A DNA stretch of 20,120 bases from a virus. Location: IMG/VR virus record IMGVR_UViG_3300023117_000111, positions 1 through 20,120 of that record. The stretch is one strand, 5' to 3'. The position numbers and the translations under genes were made by a program. Shown piece after piece: positions 6,531 through 14,903 of this stretch (positions within the stretch are counted from its first letter, which is position 1; each line of letters starts with the position of its first letter). Below the pieces are notes generated by a model. That model did no database searches. It was not told the DNA's origin and saw only the letters and a list, made by a program, of their open reading frames with translations.

Positions 6531-8537
6531 ATGGGTGGAATCTGGAAAGCTCAATCGAATTTTACAAAAGGGGAGTTATCCCCTTTGTTGTATGGACGTA
6601 CAGACTTAGCTATGTTCTACCAAGCGGTAGAGGAAGCTACTAATGTTCTGTCTATTCCACAAGGTGGATTAAAGAAGCGTCCAGGCACTAAGTATGTAGA
6701 TACTCAGTTGGGTGATGGTCGGTTAGAAAACTTCTCGTTTAGCACTGAACAAAACTATCTGATGGTGTTCACTGTAGATAAGATGCGCGTCTATAAGGAT
6801 GATGTACTACAAGCAACGATAACAACGCCATACGATACGATAGAGAAGATTAGAGAGTTTGACTATATACAATCGGCTGACACGATTATCATTACTCATC
6901 CTGACGTACAGACTCAAATTATACAGCGAACATCTGATACGGTTTGGACTATCGGAAACTTAGGGTTTCTAAATATCCCTCAGTTTGATTTTAATGATGC
7001 TTCAAGCCCAACCCCTGTATCTGAAATCCAACGTGTTTCATTCAACCTGTATCTTAACGGTGATACCTTCAAGTTATCATTAGAGGGATTGCTAACAGAT
7101 ACGATTACGTTTAACGCATCAAATTACGATGACACAGCACAACAAATGCAGGAAGAACTACAGCGTCTAGCTAACACAGGATCAACGGGCATTACTGTTG
7201 TTAGCCCTTCTGCTGCTGTTTTTGATATTACCTTTGCAGGTGCATCTGCTAAAGATTGGAATTTGCTTGTAGTCCAACCTGTATCATTAGGTTCTACAGG
7301 TACAACAGCAACAACCCGCACACAAGCAGGTACAAGCAGAGCGGAAGACGTATGGAGTGCAACAAGGGGATGGCCTAGAACGTGTACATTCCATGAGTCC
7401 AGATTGTGGCTAGGTGGTTCTAAGTCGAGACCGTCTACACTGTGGGGTTCGCGTGTTGGTGAACCTTTCGACTTTGATAAAGGCAGATCAAGAGATGATG
7501 AGTCTATTGATGTTACTTTGGCTACTGATCAAGTTAATGCTGTTACAGGTATAGTAAGTAATAGATCGCTTCAAGTATTTACAACGGGTGCAGAGTTTTA
7601 TATTCCACAGTCTCCGATCACTCCGGCGGCTGTCACTGTTAAGCCTCAGACTAATTTAGGATCGAAACGGGTACGCCCTGTATTCATTGAAGGTCTGACG
7701 ATGTTTATTCAGCGTACAGGCAACGCGCTGTATCAGTTCCAGTATTTAGATGAGTTTCAATCAAATGAATCCCGCTCGATGTCATTACTTGCGCCTCACT
7801 TGATTAACGACCCCATCCAAATGTACACAAGCCAAGGGACTAGCGAGTCAGACGCTAACTACGTTTATTTAGTTGGTAGCGATGGCTCTTTGACGGTATT
7901 TAACACACAGTCATTTGAAGGCGTACAGGCGTTTACTCGATGGTCTACTGATGGGAATGTGAAGTCTGTAGCGGTGACTGATGAGAAACTTTACTTACTT
8001 GTAGAGCGAAACGGCGCATATGATTTAGACGTTGTTGATACATTGCTTAATACTGATTCGGCAGTTTACGATCCTTCATTTACTGGAACAGTATTTACTG
8101 GGCTTGCACACCTAAATGGTAAGACTGTAAAGGTTAAACTGGGCGGTGCTGCACAATCCGATCAAGTGGTATCAGGTGGACAGATTACACTTGATAGAGC
8201 GGCCAATGCTGAATCTGTAGAGGTTGGTTTAGAGTATCAGCCAGTGATTAAAACAATGCCGTTCAGTATCGACTTAAACAATGGTCCTAATTCAGCACAG
8301 AAGAAACGTATTCTCCGTTGTGCTATTAGGATTGATCAATCAAATGGTATCATTGTTAATGGACAGAGATTGTCTGACAAAGAGACAGGCGTAAATCAGT
8401 TTGACCCACCAATCCCACAGACAGGATATAAACGAGTGTTCCTTCACGGTTGGTCGCTAGAGGCTCAAGTAACAATCACACAAGACACCCCGTTCCCAAT
8501 GACGGTATTAGCTTTAGATTTAGAGGTGAAAGTATAA
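6531..8537 (+). CDS. Tail tubular protein B, T7 gp12-like (nozzle)
   Basis: A 668-aa protein, somewhat shorter than T7 gp12 (794 aa). It forms the nozzle at the tail tip and helps hold the fibres. The N-terminal NFTKGELSPLLYGRTDLAMFYQAVEEATN and LSIPQGGLKKRPGTKYV are hallmarks of this family and of related stabilisation proteins; later segments include CTFHESRLWLGGSKSRPSTLWGSR, the usual middle motif, and QVFTTGAEFYI. The predicted content is almost all beta. An inserted region at about residues 165-255 (SEIQRVSFNLYLNGD onward), rich in Thr and Ser, could be a separate surface domain. The stop overlaps the next start (TAATG). Confidence 0.9.
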   Translation: MGGIWKAQSNFTKGELSPLLYGRTDLAMFYQAVEEATNVLSIPQGGLKKRPGTKYVDTQLGDGRLENFSFSTEQNYLMVFTVDKMRVYKDDVLQATITTPYDTIEKIREFDYIQSADTIIITHPDVQTQIIQRTSDTVWTIGNLGFLNIPQFDFNDASSPTPVSEIQRVSFNLYLNGDTFKLSLEGLLTDTITFNASNYDDTAQQMQEELQRLANTGSTGITVVSPSAAVFDITFAGASAKDWNLLVVQPVSLGSTGTTATTRTQAGTSRAEDVWSATRGWPRTCTFHESRLWLGGSKSRPSTLWGSRVGEPFDFDKGRSRDDESIDVTLATDQVNAVTGIVSNRSLQVFTTGAEFYIPQSPITPAAVTVKPQTNLGSKRVRPVFIEGLTMFIQRTGNALYQFQYLDEFQSNESRSMSLLAPHLINDPIQMYTSQGTSESDANYVYLVGSDGSLTVFNTQSFEGVQAFTRWSTDGNVKSVAVTDEKLYLLVERNGAYDLDVVDTLLNTDSAVYDPSFTGTVFTGLAHLNGKTVKVKLGGAAQSDQVVSGGQITLDRAANAESVEVGLEYQPVIKTMPFSIDLNNGPNSAQKKRILRCAIRIDQSNGIIVNGQRLSDKETGVNQFDPPIPQTGYKRVFLHGWSLEAQVTITQDTPFPMTVLALDLEVKV

Positions 8538-8950
8538 TGGCTCAAGCAGCATTATTAGCAGCGGGTGGGGCTGGCCTATTAGGTGCAGCTCAAGGTATCT
8601 CAGCAGGCAAGATAGCTAAGATTGAAAGCGAAACAGAAGCTAAGTCTATTGAGACTCAAGAGGCCGCTAGAGAGGCAGACCGCAAGGAGCAACTAGCTAG
8701 AGCGCTATCAGCACAAGCGGCAATGACGGGTGCTGGTGGTATCTCGTTTGAAGGCTCTCCATTATCTGTTATGGAAGAGGACACAAGACGAGCGGCAGAG
8801 GCTAAAGAGCGCGGCGCACTAGAAGCTCAGATCGGTGCCACTGCGGCAAAAGCCCGTGGTAAGGTTGCTAAACGACAAGCCACGGCACAAGCAGCTACTA
8901 GCCTTCTAGGTGCTGGCGCTCAAATGGGCTTACTAACTCAGGGTAAATAG
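8537..8950 (+). CDS. Internal virion protein, T7 gp14-like
   Basis: A 137-aa protein. I start at the ATG in the TAATG overlap with the nozzle stop; the longer open frame from 8450 lies inside the nozzle gene and has no ribosome site of its own. The protein begins with a hydrophobic Ala/Gly/Leu run (AALLAAGGAGLLGAAQGISAGK), then a charged helix, the conserved MTGAGGISFEGSPLSVMEED segment, another Ala-rich helix and a hydrophobic end (TSLLGAGAQMGLL). This is the layout of gp14-type core proteins, ejected first and placed in the outer membrane. T7 gp14 is 196 aa, so this one is short. It is followed immediately by the gp15-like gene, as in T7. Confidence 0.8.
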   Translation: MAQAALLAAGGAGLLGAAQGISAGKIAKIESETEAKSIETQEAAREADRKEQLARALSAQAAMTGAGGISFEGSPLSVMEEDTRRAAEAKERGALEAQIGATAAKARGKVAKRQATAQAATSLLGAGAQMGLLTQGK

Positions 8951-8951
8951 A

Positions 8952-10991
8952 ATGGTTCAGCGATTCGACCAAACGGAACAACTACAAATCGGAAGTACTT
9001 CTACAGGTGCTTCTGGCGGGCTTATGGCCTTATCTCAACGGTTTGACCAGCTTAGACAACAAGCTATGCAAATTGCTGAAACTGAGGTTGTGCAGACTGC
9101 TACTCGTGAAGGTATGGAGGCGTTTAAGCCTGGGGAGAAACCAGAGTTTAAAGACGAGGAAGTATTCTTTGGTCGTACTGGCGCTAAGGCATTTAACCAA
9201 GGATTGAGAACGCAGTATCTAGCAAGCCTATCTAACGATATTAGAAAAGACCTTGCAGCTATCCAGACTGAAAACCCTAACGATGTTCAGGCATTCACTG
9301 AACAAGCTGGCGCAGTAAGAGCAGCACTACAGCAAGAGGTTGACCCCTCAGTATTGCCACAGGTGTTAAGCCAGTTTGATCAATACGCTACTAACTCGCA
9401 GATCACGGTAGCAAAGAATCAGTTTGAGACTAAGCGACAAGAGAGCATTAGCCAAACAAACGAGGCTATTAATAACATCGGTGCTGATGCCGCTAGATTG
9501 GCACGATCTGGTGATATGGTTGCAGCTCAACAGAGTTTGCAGGAAGTAAGAACTCACCTTGATAACGCAGTAGAAGCGGGTTTCATGACTCAAGCAGAAT
9601 CTAACGAGTCGTTTAAAAGCCTACAGCGTGAAGCTATTGAACAAGAGAACAAAGGTAAGTTTGACACACTAGCAGAGACAGAAGGCTTTGAAGCAGCCTT
9701 TGAAAAGCTGGATGAAATCTCAAGCAAAGTGCCTAAGGGTTGGACACCTGATCAGTGGGATACGGTTGTAAGCTCTGTTAGAACTAACTTAAACAGGAAG
9801 CAGTCTAGAGCTAAAGCAGCAAAAACAGAGGTATTACAAAAGACAGAGGAAGATTTAAAAAACTACTCTTCTGCGGTATCTCTTGGGTTTGAGGTTGATC
9901 CAGCAGAAACAGCAAGAATACAAAAAGCTGTACAAGGAACAGAGCTACAAGCGCAGTTTGATCGGGTTAATAAAGTTTCAGCTTTTTCTGTCATGTCTTA
10001 CAGTGATAGAGATCAAATTCTCAACAATGCTCAGACAGGTCAACTTTCAGACGTTCAAGACTATGCAGCACTAGTAAAAGCGCAGCAAGGAGTTAATAAG
10101 CTGGCAAGAGAGGATGCTTATAGTTTAGGGGTTAATCAGGGCATTGTTGATAAGGTGCCTTTTGATATGGATGACCCTGCATCATTTGCGGCAAGGGTTG
10201 AACAGTCGAAGATTCTATCTGATCACTATGGAGTTTCTGCTTCGCCTCTGACTAATGCAGAAGCGGAAGCCATATCCAATAGTATTGATGAAATGACGCC
10301 AGCAGAAAAAACACAACTAGCTACAACTTTCAGTCAGTCGCCTAGTATTTGGGGTCAAATTGCTGAGAAAAATCAAAGTGAATTTGCAATGATTGGTGCA
10401 ACTGGTGATCAACAACTAATGACTGTAGCATTCAAAGGAAAGGACTTAATCAAGAATGGCCTTATTAAGCCAGCTACACTAAGAGACTATTATAATATTA
10501 CTGATGAATATCTTGGCCAAGTTTACGGGCCGCAAGATAAAAAAGCTGTGATTGATGCCTCAACGTCAGTTTATGCAGCTATGGGCGGCCTCCCAGGTGA
10601 TGAGTTTGACGAAGATTTGTATGAAGAGGCATTAGCTCAAGTAACAGGAGGTGTATCAGAGGTTAACGGGTTTAGGGTTCAATTACCGCGAGGTACAGAC
10701 CCAGATGATTTCGAAGATTTTATAGATGATTTTACCTCTGAGGCAGTCGCTTTTCTTGGCGGTGTATCAGGCTTCACAAATGAAGAGGCGGCAGAGGCTA
10801 TACAAGATGGAAAGATTACATCTATTGGAGAGGGTAAATATATTGTTATGGGTGATAATAACTCTGCTTTATTTGGTGTGGACGGAAACCCTTTTGTTAT
10901 TGAATACACTGATGAATTATATTCGCTCGTTACAGCTACGAATAGCGCTCAAAGAAAGCAAGCTGCTATGAAAGTTAGAGGGCAAAGGTAA
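8952..10991 (+). CDS. Internal virion protein, T7 gp15-like
   Basis: A 679-aa protein, near T7 gp15 (747 aa) in size and in the same place between gp14-like and gp16-like genes. It is long, helical and rich in Gln, Ala and Glu through residues 15-330, with no signal peptide or evident enzyme motif. The N terminus (FDQTEQLQIGSTSTGASGGL, then LSQRFDQLRQQAMQIAETEV) is typical of podophage ejection proteins. The last 130 residues are more acidic and mixed in structure (GTDPDDFEDFIDDF, EEAAEAIQDGKITSIGEGKYI). In T7, gp15 and gp16 form the periplasmic part of the DNA-ejection channel. The family call rests on size, composition and order. Its stop overlaps the next start (TAATG). Confidence 0.75.
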   Translation: MVQRFDQTEQLQIGSTSTGASGGLMALSQRFDQLRQQAMQIAETEVVQTATREGMEAFKPGEKPEFKDEEVFFGRTGAKAFNQGLRTQYLASLSNDIRKDLAAIQTENPNDVQAFTEQAGAVRAALQQEVDPSVLPQVLSQFDQYATNSQITVAKNQFETKRQESISQTNEAINNIGADAARLARSGDMVAAQQSLQEVRTHLDNAVEAGFMTQAESNESFKSLQREAIEQENKGKFDTLAETEGFEAAFEKLDEISSKVPKGWTPDQWDTVVSSVRTNLNRKQSRAKAAKTEVLQKTEEDLKNYSSAVSLGFEVDPAETARIQKAVQGTELQAQFDRVNKVSAFSVMSYSDRDQILNNAQTGQLSDVQDYAALVKAQQGVNKLAREDAYSLGVNQGIVDKVPFDMDDPASFAARVEQSKILSDHYGVSASPLTNAEAEAISNSIDEMTPAEKTQLATTFSQSPSIWGQIAEKNQSEFAMIGATGDQQLMTVAFKGKDLIKNGLIKPATLRDYYNITDEYLGQVYGPQDKKAVIDASTSVYAAMGGLPGDEFDEDLYEEALAQVTGGVSEVNGFRVQLPRGTDPDDFEDFIDDFTSEAVAFLGGVSGFTNEEAAEAIQDGKITSIGEGKYIVMGDNNSALFGVDGNPFVIEYTDELYSLVTATNSAQRKQAAMKVRGQR

Positions 10992-12610
10992 TGCCGTTTG
11001 TATCAAATAGAGATAACAGGGAGTTGATGCAGTCCATTACTCCGGTACAGAGAGAGCAAAAGTCTAGCTTCTATGATGTTTTTAGCGCGTCCGTTGGCCT
11101 AGTTTTTGATGAAGAGCTTTCTATCTCTGGCGCTTTGAATAGAGAGGGTTGGGAGCAAAGGCGACAACTTGTTACAGAAAAGATAGCAAACGGGGAAATA
11201 GATAAATCTAAATACTTTGATAAGCGCGGGCGGTTTAATTATGACCGTTTAGCTAGAGATCTAAATGACCCACTAATAAAGACAGATGCGCAACTGACAG
11301 AAGAGAGAAATGAAATCCTTGCTCATCGTAGGGAGTATGCACAAGATGTAATTGAGCGTGGAAGCGGTATGGCGCAATTTATAGGCTCTGCAACTGGTTA
11401 TATCTTAGACCCTATCAACGTAGCAACTATGCCAATAGCCACTATAGGAACGGCTAGTCGAGGAATGACCGCTATAGGAAAGGCTTTAACTATTGGCCGC
11501 AATGAGGCGGGATTAGCACTTGCTACAGAGTTAGCAATACAACCATTGGTCTATGAGCATAAAGACGAAATAGAATCGCCTTACGGGTTTGATGATGCAT
11601 TAACAAATATAGCAACGGCGGCAGTAGGTGCGGGGGCGTTAGGTGCTTTCACGGGTGGGTTGTCTGGGTATTTTAGGAAGGTCAAAGAAAGTACGCAGGA
11701 CTTGCCGCAAGTCATAGCAGATAAAGACGCGACAGCTTCACTTGAGGTGCTTGATAGGGTAGCACACCAATTAGATGAGCTTGATGAAGGTGGTAGAGCT
11801 GCAAGTGTTAAGGCGTCAGAAGAAACGGCTATACAAGAGATCACACAAGAAATAGATCAAGAAATAATTATCTCTAGGTCAAACTTGGAAAAAGCAAGAG
11901 AGGCTGAGAAAGTAGAGCTTTCTATTATCGCTGATGAGTTAGATCGAGAGAGATTAAAAAAGATAACACGCGGCGAAACCAAAGAAATACAAAAAGAGAT
12001 ACAAACTCTCAATGAAAGAATAAATAAATTAGATCAGACTCATGACTACCAGCAGCTTGCCAAGGATCAGCTAGGGCCAAAAGCGAAATCCAAGCAAGTA
12101 AAAAAACGCGCTTCTGAAATTAAAGAAAGAGATGCGAAAGGAATTAACGCTAGAAAGAGATTTTTAGAAAATCAGCTTAAATTACAAGAAGCACCGAAAC
12201 TTGCAGAGGCAGACTTAAGCAGGTTAAAGCAAGGGATTATTCCAGACAGATTTAAGCAAAGAATAGAAGAGGCTAAAGCTAAAGCAGCAATCGAGCATGA
12301 TGTTGATGTATTAAGAACTTTAGAGAGCAAGCGGCTTGAAATGGATAAGCCATCACAAACACCTAGCACATACCAAGAAGAATCAGTACCAAAATCTATC
12401 AGCTCAAGAACAGCAACGGAAAGGCAACGTGCTGTGTTAGAATCTCAGGGTGTGGCAAAGGATTTTGATATGGACTTAGCAAAGTTTGAAGAGTTAGATA
12501 ATCCTCTTATTGTGCAAGGTGATGAGGTTGTAAATGCTAACGAGTTTATGAAATCCATTGACGATGAACTTGAAGGCTTAGAGTCAGTTTTGAGGTGTAC
12601 CATTGGCTAG
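10991..12610 (+). CDS. Internal virion (ejection) protein, N-terminal gp16-like half
   Basis: A 539-aa protein. The first 120 residues are polar with LNREGWEQRRQLVTEKIANG. Two hydrophobic Ala/Gly-rich stretches follow (about residues 128-165, and 205-228, ending ALGAFTGGLSGYF), which could insert into a membrane. Residues about 240-440 are highly charged, Lys/Glu-rich helix or coiled coil, and the end is acidic (FMKSIDDELEGLESVL). No lytic transglycosylase motif (Glu-Ser with a following GLMQ) is seen, unlike T7 gp16. Together with the next gene it is about 1305 aa, near T7 gp16 (1318 aa). I infer that it is part of the ejection channel. It overlaps the next gene by 8 bases. Confidence 0.65.
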   Translation: MPFVSNRDNRELMQSITPVQREQKSSFYDVFSASVGLVFDEELSISGALNREGWEQRRQLVTEKIANGEIDKSKYFDKRGRFNYDRLARDLNDPLIKTDAQLTEERNEILAHRREYAQDVIERGSGMAQFIGSATGYILDPINVATMPIATIGTASRGMTAIGKALTIGRNEAGLALATELAIQPLVYEHKDEIESPYGFDDALTNIATAAVGAGALGAFTGGLSGYFRKVKESTQDLPQVIADKDATASLEVLDRVAHQLDELDEGGRAASVKASEETAIQEITQEIDQEIIISRSNLEKAREAEKVELSIIADELDRERLKKITRGETKEIQKEIQTLNERINKLDQTHDYQQLAKDQLGPKAKSKQVKKRASEIKERDAKGINARKRFLENQLKLQEAPKLAEADLSRLKQGIIPDRFKQRIEEAKAKAAIEHDVDVLRTLESKRLEMDKPSQTPSTYQEESVPKSISSRTATERQRAVLESQGVAKDFDMDLAKFEELDNPLIVQGDEVVNANEFMKSIDDELEGLESVLRCTIG

Positions 12611-14903
12611 TTTTGATTATTGTATTGATCAGGCGTTTAGCGCTGGAAAAATAACACGAGACGTTGCGGATAGCATCAAGGAAGCGGCAGACCCAGAGGC
12701 GGCCATTGATGGTGTTATAGCCGACCTATCAAGACAAAAAAGAGAAGCCGCTATTCAGGCTGTAAGAATGGCCGAATCATGGGAAAAAATAACTTCTCAT
12801 CCTGGAGGTAGCTATGATGGTTTGGTTAGCTTGCTAACAAAAGACCCAACCGGAAAAGCAGGCTATCAAAACATTGAGTACCTAACTAAGTTTTATGAAG
12901 GGAAATATCAATCCCAATTTGCTGAGGCCATGAGCAGATTTAGAACTAGGGCTGTAGGATTCTCTCAGGATGAGGAAGGGTTACGCAAACTTGTAAGAGC
13001 GGTTTACGGTGAAGCAATTGATGATCCTGAAATCTCAGCTTTTGCTAGAGATTGGGAAAGCCTAACAGAAAACATAAGAACTGAATTTAATTCCAAAGGC
13101 GGCTCAATTAGCAAGAATGAGCGCTGGCTTCTACCTCAATCTCATGACATGAGAATAATTAAAAAAGCGGGCTTGGATGAGTGGAAGAATACCATTAGGC
13201 CAATGCTTGATAGAACTCAAATGACTGATGACCTTGGCAATAGGTTAACAGATGAGCAGTTTGAAGAGTCGCTTGATTTTGTATTTGAGACTATTACTAC
13301 TGGCGGCTTAAATAAGACTGAGGACTTCACAGTTCCACGGCTTGGCAAGAAGCTATCAAGAAAAGGGTCTGACAAAAGATTTTTATTCTTTAAGGATGCT
13401 GATTCATGGCTGGATTACCAAGCCAAGTTTGGTAGTGGTGATATATTTACATCACTAACAGACCACATCCAAATGAAGGCGGGTGATATAGCAAACTTGG
13501 AGGTTTTAGGTACTAGTCCTGAAACCACATACAAAGCACTTAAAACGCAAGTAGAAAAAACAAGCGGATTAAGTGAGCGCCAAAAATGGATGTCAGATGC
13601 AATATTTAAAAACGCTACTGGTATTGTAAATCAAGGTGAGTTAACTACCGTTGCAGATTTCATGCAAACAACAAAGAATGTGCTAGTCGCTTCAACACTG
13701 GGACGCGCTTTCTTATCAGCTTTTTCTGACATAGGCTTTCAAGCAATTACAGCTAGATACAATAATATCCCTGCGTTTAAGGTGCTTTCAAAGCAACTTT
13801 CGCTCATGAATCCATCTAACGAGGCAGACAGAATTGCAGCGGTTAAGATTGGGTTGACTGCTGATGCTTGGTTAGGTAGGGCGACTGCTGGCAATAGATA
13901 CGCTGATGTGTTTGGCACAGGAAAAAGCATGAAGGTTGCAGAGGGCGTAATGAGGGCTTCATTACTTGCACCGTGGACAGATGCAGGACAAAAGGCTTTC
14001 GGAATGGAATTCTCTGCTATGCTGGCTGAGAACTTCAATAAAAGCATTATACAATTAGACCCAAATCTAAGAAGAGCATTTGATACCTACGGGATCACTT
14101 CTGATGACTGGGATTTATTCAGAGCGACTAGAACACTTGACCACAACGGCGCAAGATACGCAGATATGACACAAGAGGGTGGGAAAAAGTTCCATTCTAT
14201 GGTGTTGTCTGAAACTGATTATGCAGTTCCTAACCCTGATTCTAGAGTTAGAGCAATCACTACAGGCGGGTTAAGCCGAGCCAGTATTGAGGGTCAGGCG
14301 TGGCGAGCAGCAATGATGCTGAAAAGTTTTCCGGTTACAATTGCTACGACTCATTTTTATAGAGCGGCATACCAAGCGACCATTGGCCAAAAATTGGCTT
14401 ATATAGGAACGCTAGCAGCAACAACAACCGCATTAGGTGGAATTGCTTTGCAAGCCAAAGACATTACAAGTGGCAAAGAGCCTAGAGAAGTTAATGGTGA
14501 TTTTTTTGCGGCTGCTTTTGCTCAGGGTGGCGGCCTTGGTATTTTTGGCGATTTTATTTTTTCTGATGTAAATAGGTTTGGAGGCGGTATAACCTCAACA
14601 CTGACGGGGCCAATGGGTCAGGCATTAGATACATCGGTTGGTTTAACTCTTGGTAATGTTCAGCAAGCGATAAAAGGCGAAGAAACAAATGTTCTTGGGG
14701 AATCTGTAAGATTTATTGATAGATACTCCCCTGATATATGGCAAACAACACTGCTAAAGGGAGCTTTGTTTGATCAGATCGAGGTTATGGCAGACCCAAA
14801 AGCACAAAAAAGATTCAGAAAGATCGTTAGAAAAAGACGAAAAGAATACAACCAAGACTATTGGTGGAAACCAGGACAACCAATTCCAGAGGCATTAAGA
14901 TGA
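12603..14903 (+). CDS. Large internal virion protein, C-terminal gp16-like half
   Basis: A 766-aa protein starting with TTG: GAGGTG (12592-12597) is placed five bases before it, an in-frame TGA lies at 12591, and the next ATG would lose over 50 residues. The protein is mostly helical. Conserved-looking blocks include SHPGGSYDGLVSLLTKDPTG, GGSISKNERWLLPQSHD and TITTGGLNK. A hydrophobic segment at about residues 597-616 (LAYIGTLAATTTALGGIAL) and a glycine-rich hydrophobic stretch after it could touch membrane. The C terminus is strongly basic (KRFRKIVRKRRKEYN). It belongs with the ejection proteins by position. No enzyme motif is recognised. Its stop overlaps the spike start (ATGA). Confidence 0.7.
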   Translation: MASFDYCIDQAFSAGKITRDVADSIKEAADPEAAIDGVIADLSRQKREAAIQAVRMAESWEKITSHPGGSYDGLVSLLTKDPTGKAGYQNIEYLTKFYEGKYQSQFAEAMSRFRTRAVGFSQDEEGLRKLVRAVYGEAIDDPEISAFARDWESLTENIRTEFNSKGGSISKNERWLLPQSHDMRIIKKAGLDEWKNTIRPMLDRTQMTDDLGNRLTDEQFEESLDFVFETITTGGLNKTEDFTVPRLGKKLSRKGSDKRFLFFKDADSWLDYQAKFGSGDIFTSLTDHIQMKAGDIANLEVLGTSPETTYKALKTQVEKTSGLSERQKWMSDAIFKNATGIVNQGELTTVADFMQTTKNVLVASTLGRAFLSAFSDIGFQAITARYNNIPAFKVLSKQLSLMNPSNEADRIAAVKIGLTADAWLGRATAGNRYADVFGTGKSMKVAEGVMRASLLAPWTDAGQKAFGMEFSAMLAENFNKSIIQLDPNLRRAFDTYGITSDDWDLFRATRTLDHNGARYADMTQEGGKKFHSMVLSETDYAVPNPDSRVRAITTGGLSRASIEGQAWRAAMMLKSFPVTIATTHFYRAAYQATIGQKLAYIGTLAATTTALGGIALQAKDITSGKEPREVNGDFFAAAFAQGGGLGIFGDFIFSDVNRFGGGITSTLTGPMGQALDTSVGLTLGNVQQAIKGEETNVLGESVRFIDRYSPDIWQTTLLKGALFDQIEVMADPKAQKRFRKIVRKRRKEYNQDYWWKPGQPIPEALR

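Noticed and set aside
8450-8536. Longer N terminus for the gp14-like gene
   Set aside because: The extension is inside the nozzle gene and does not look like the family; the ATG at 8537 in TAATG gives the expected hydrophobic start.
9007-9207. Short open frames inside the gp15-like gene on both strands
   Set aside because: They overlap a long, well supported gene, have unnatural composition and no ribosome sites.
14861-14899. Start at 14861 for the tail spike
   Set aside because: The TTG lies in the preceding gene; the ATG at 14900 has AGAGG upstream and gives the usual T7-type fibre N terminus.
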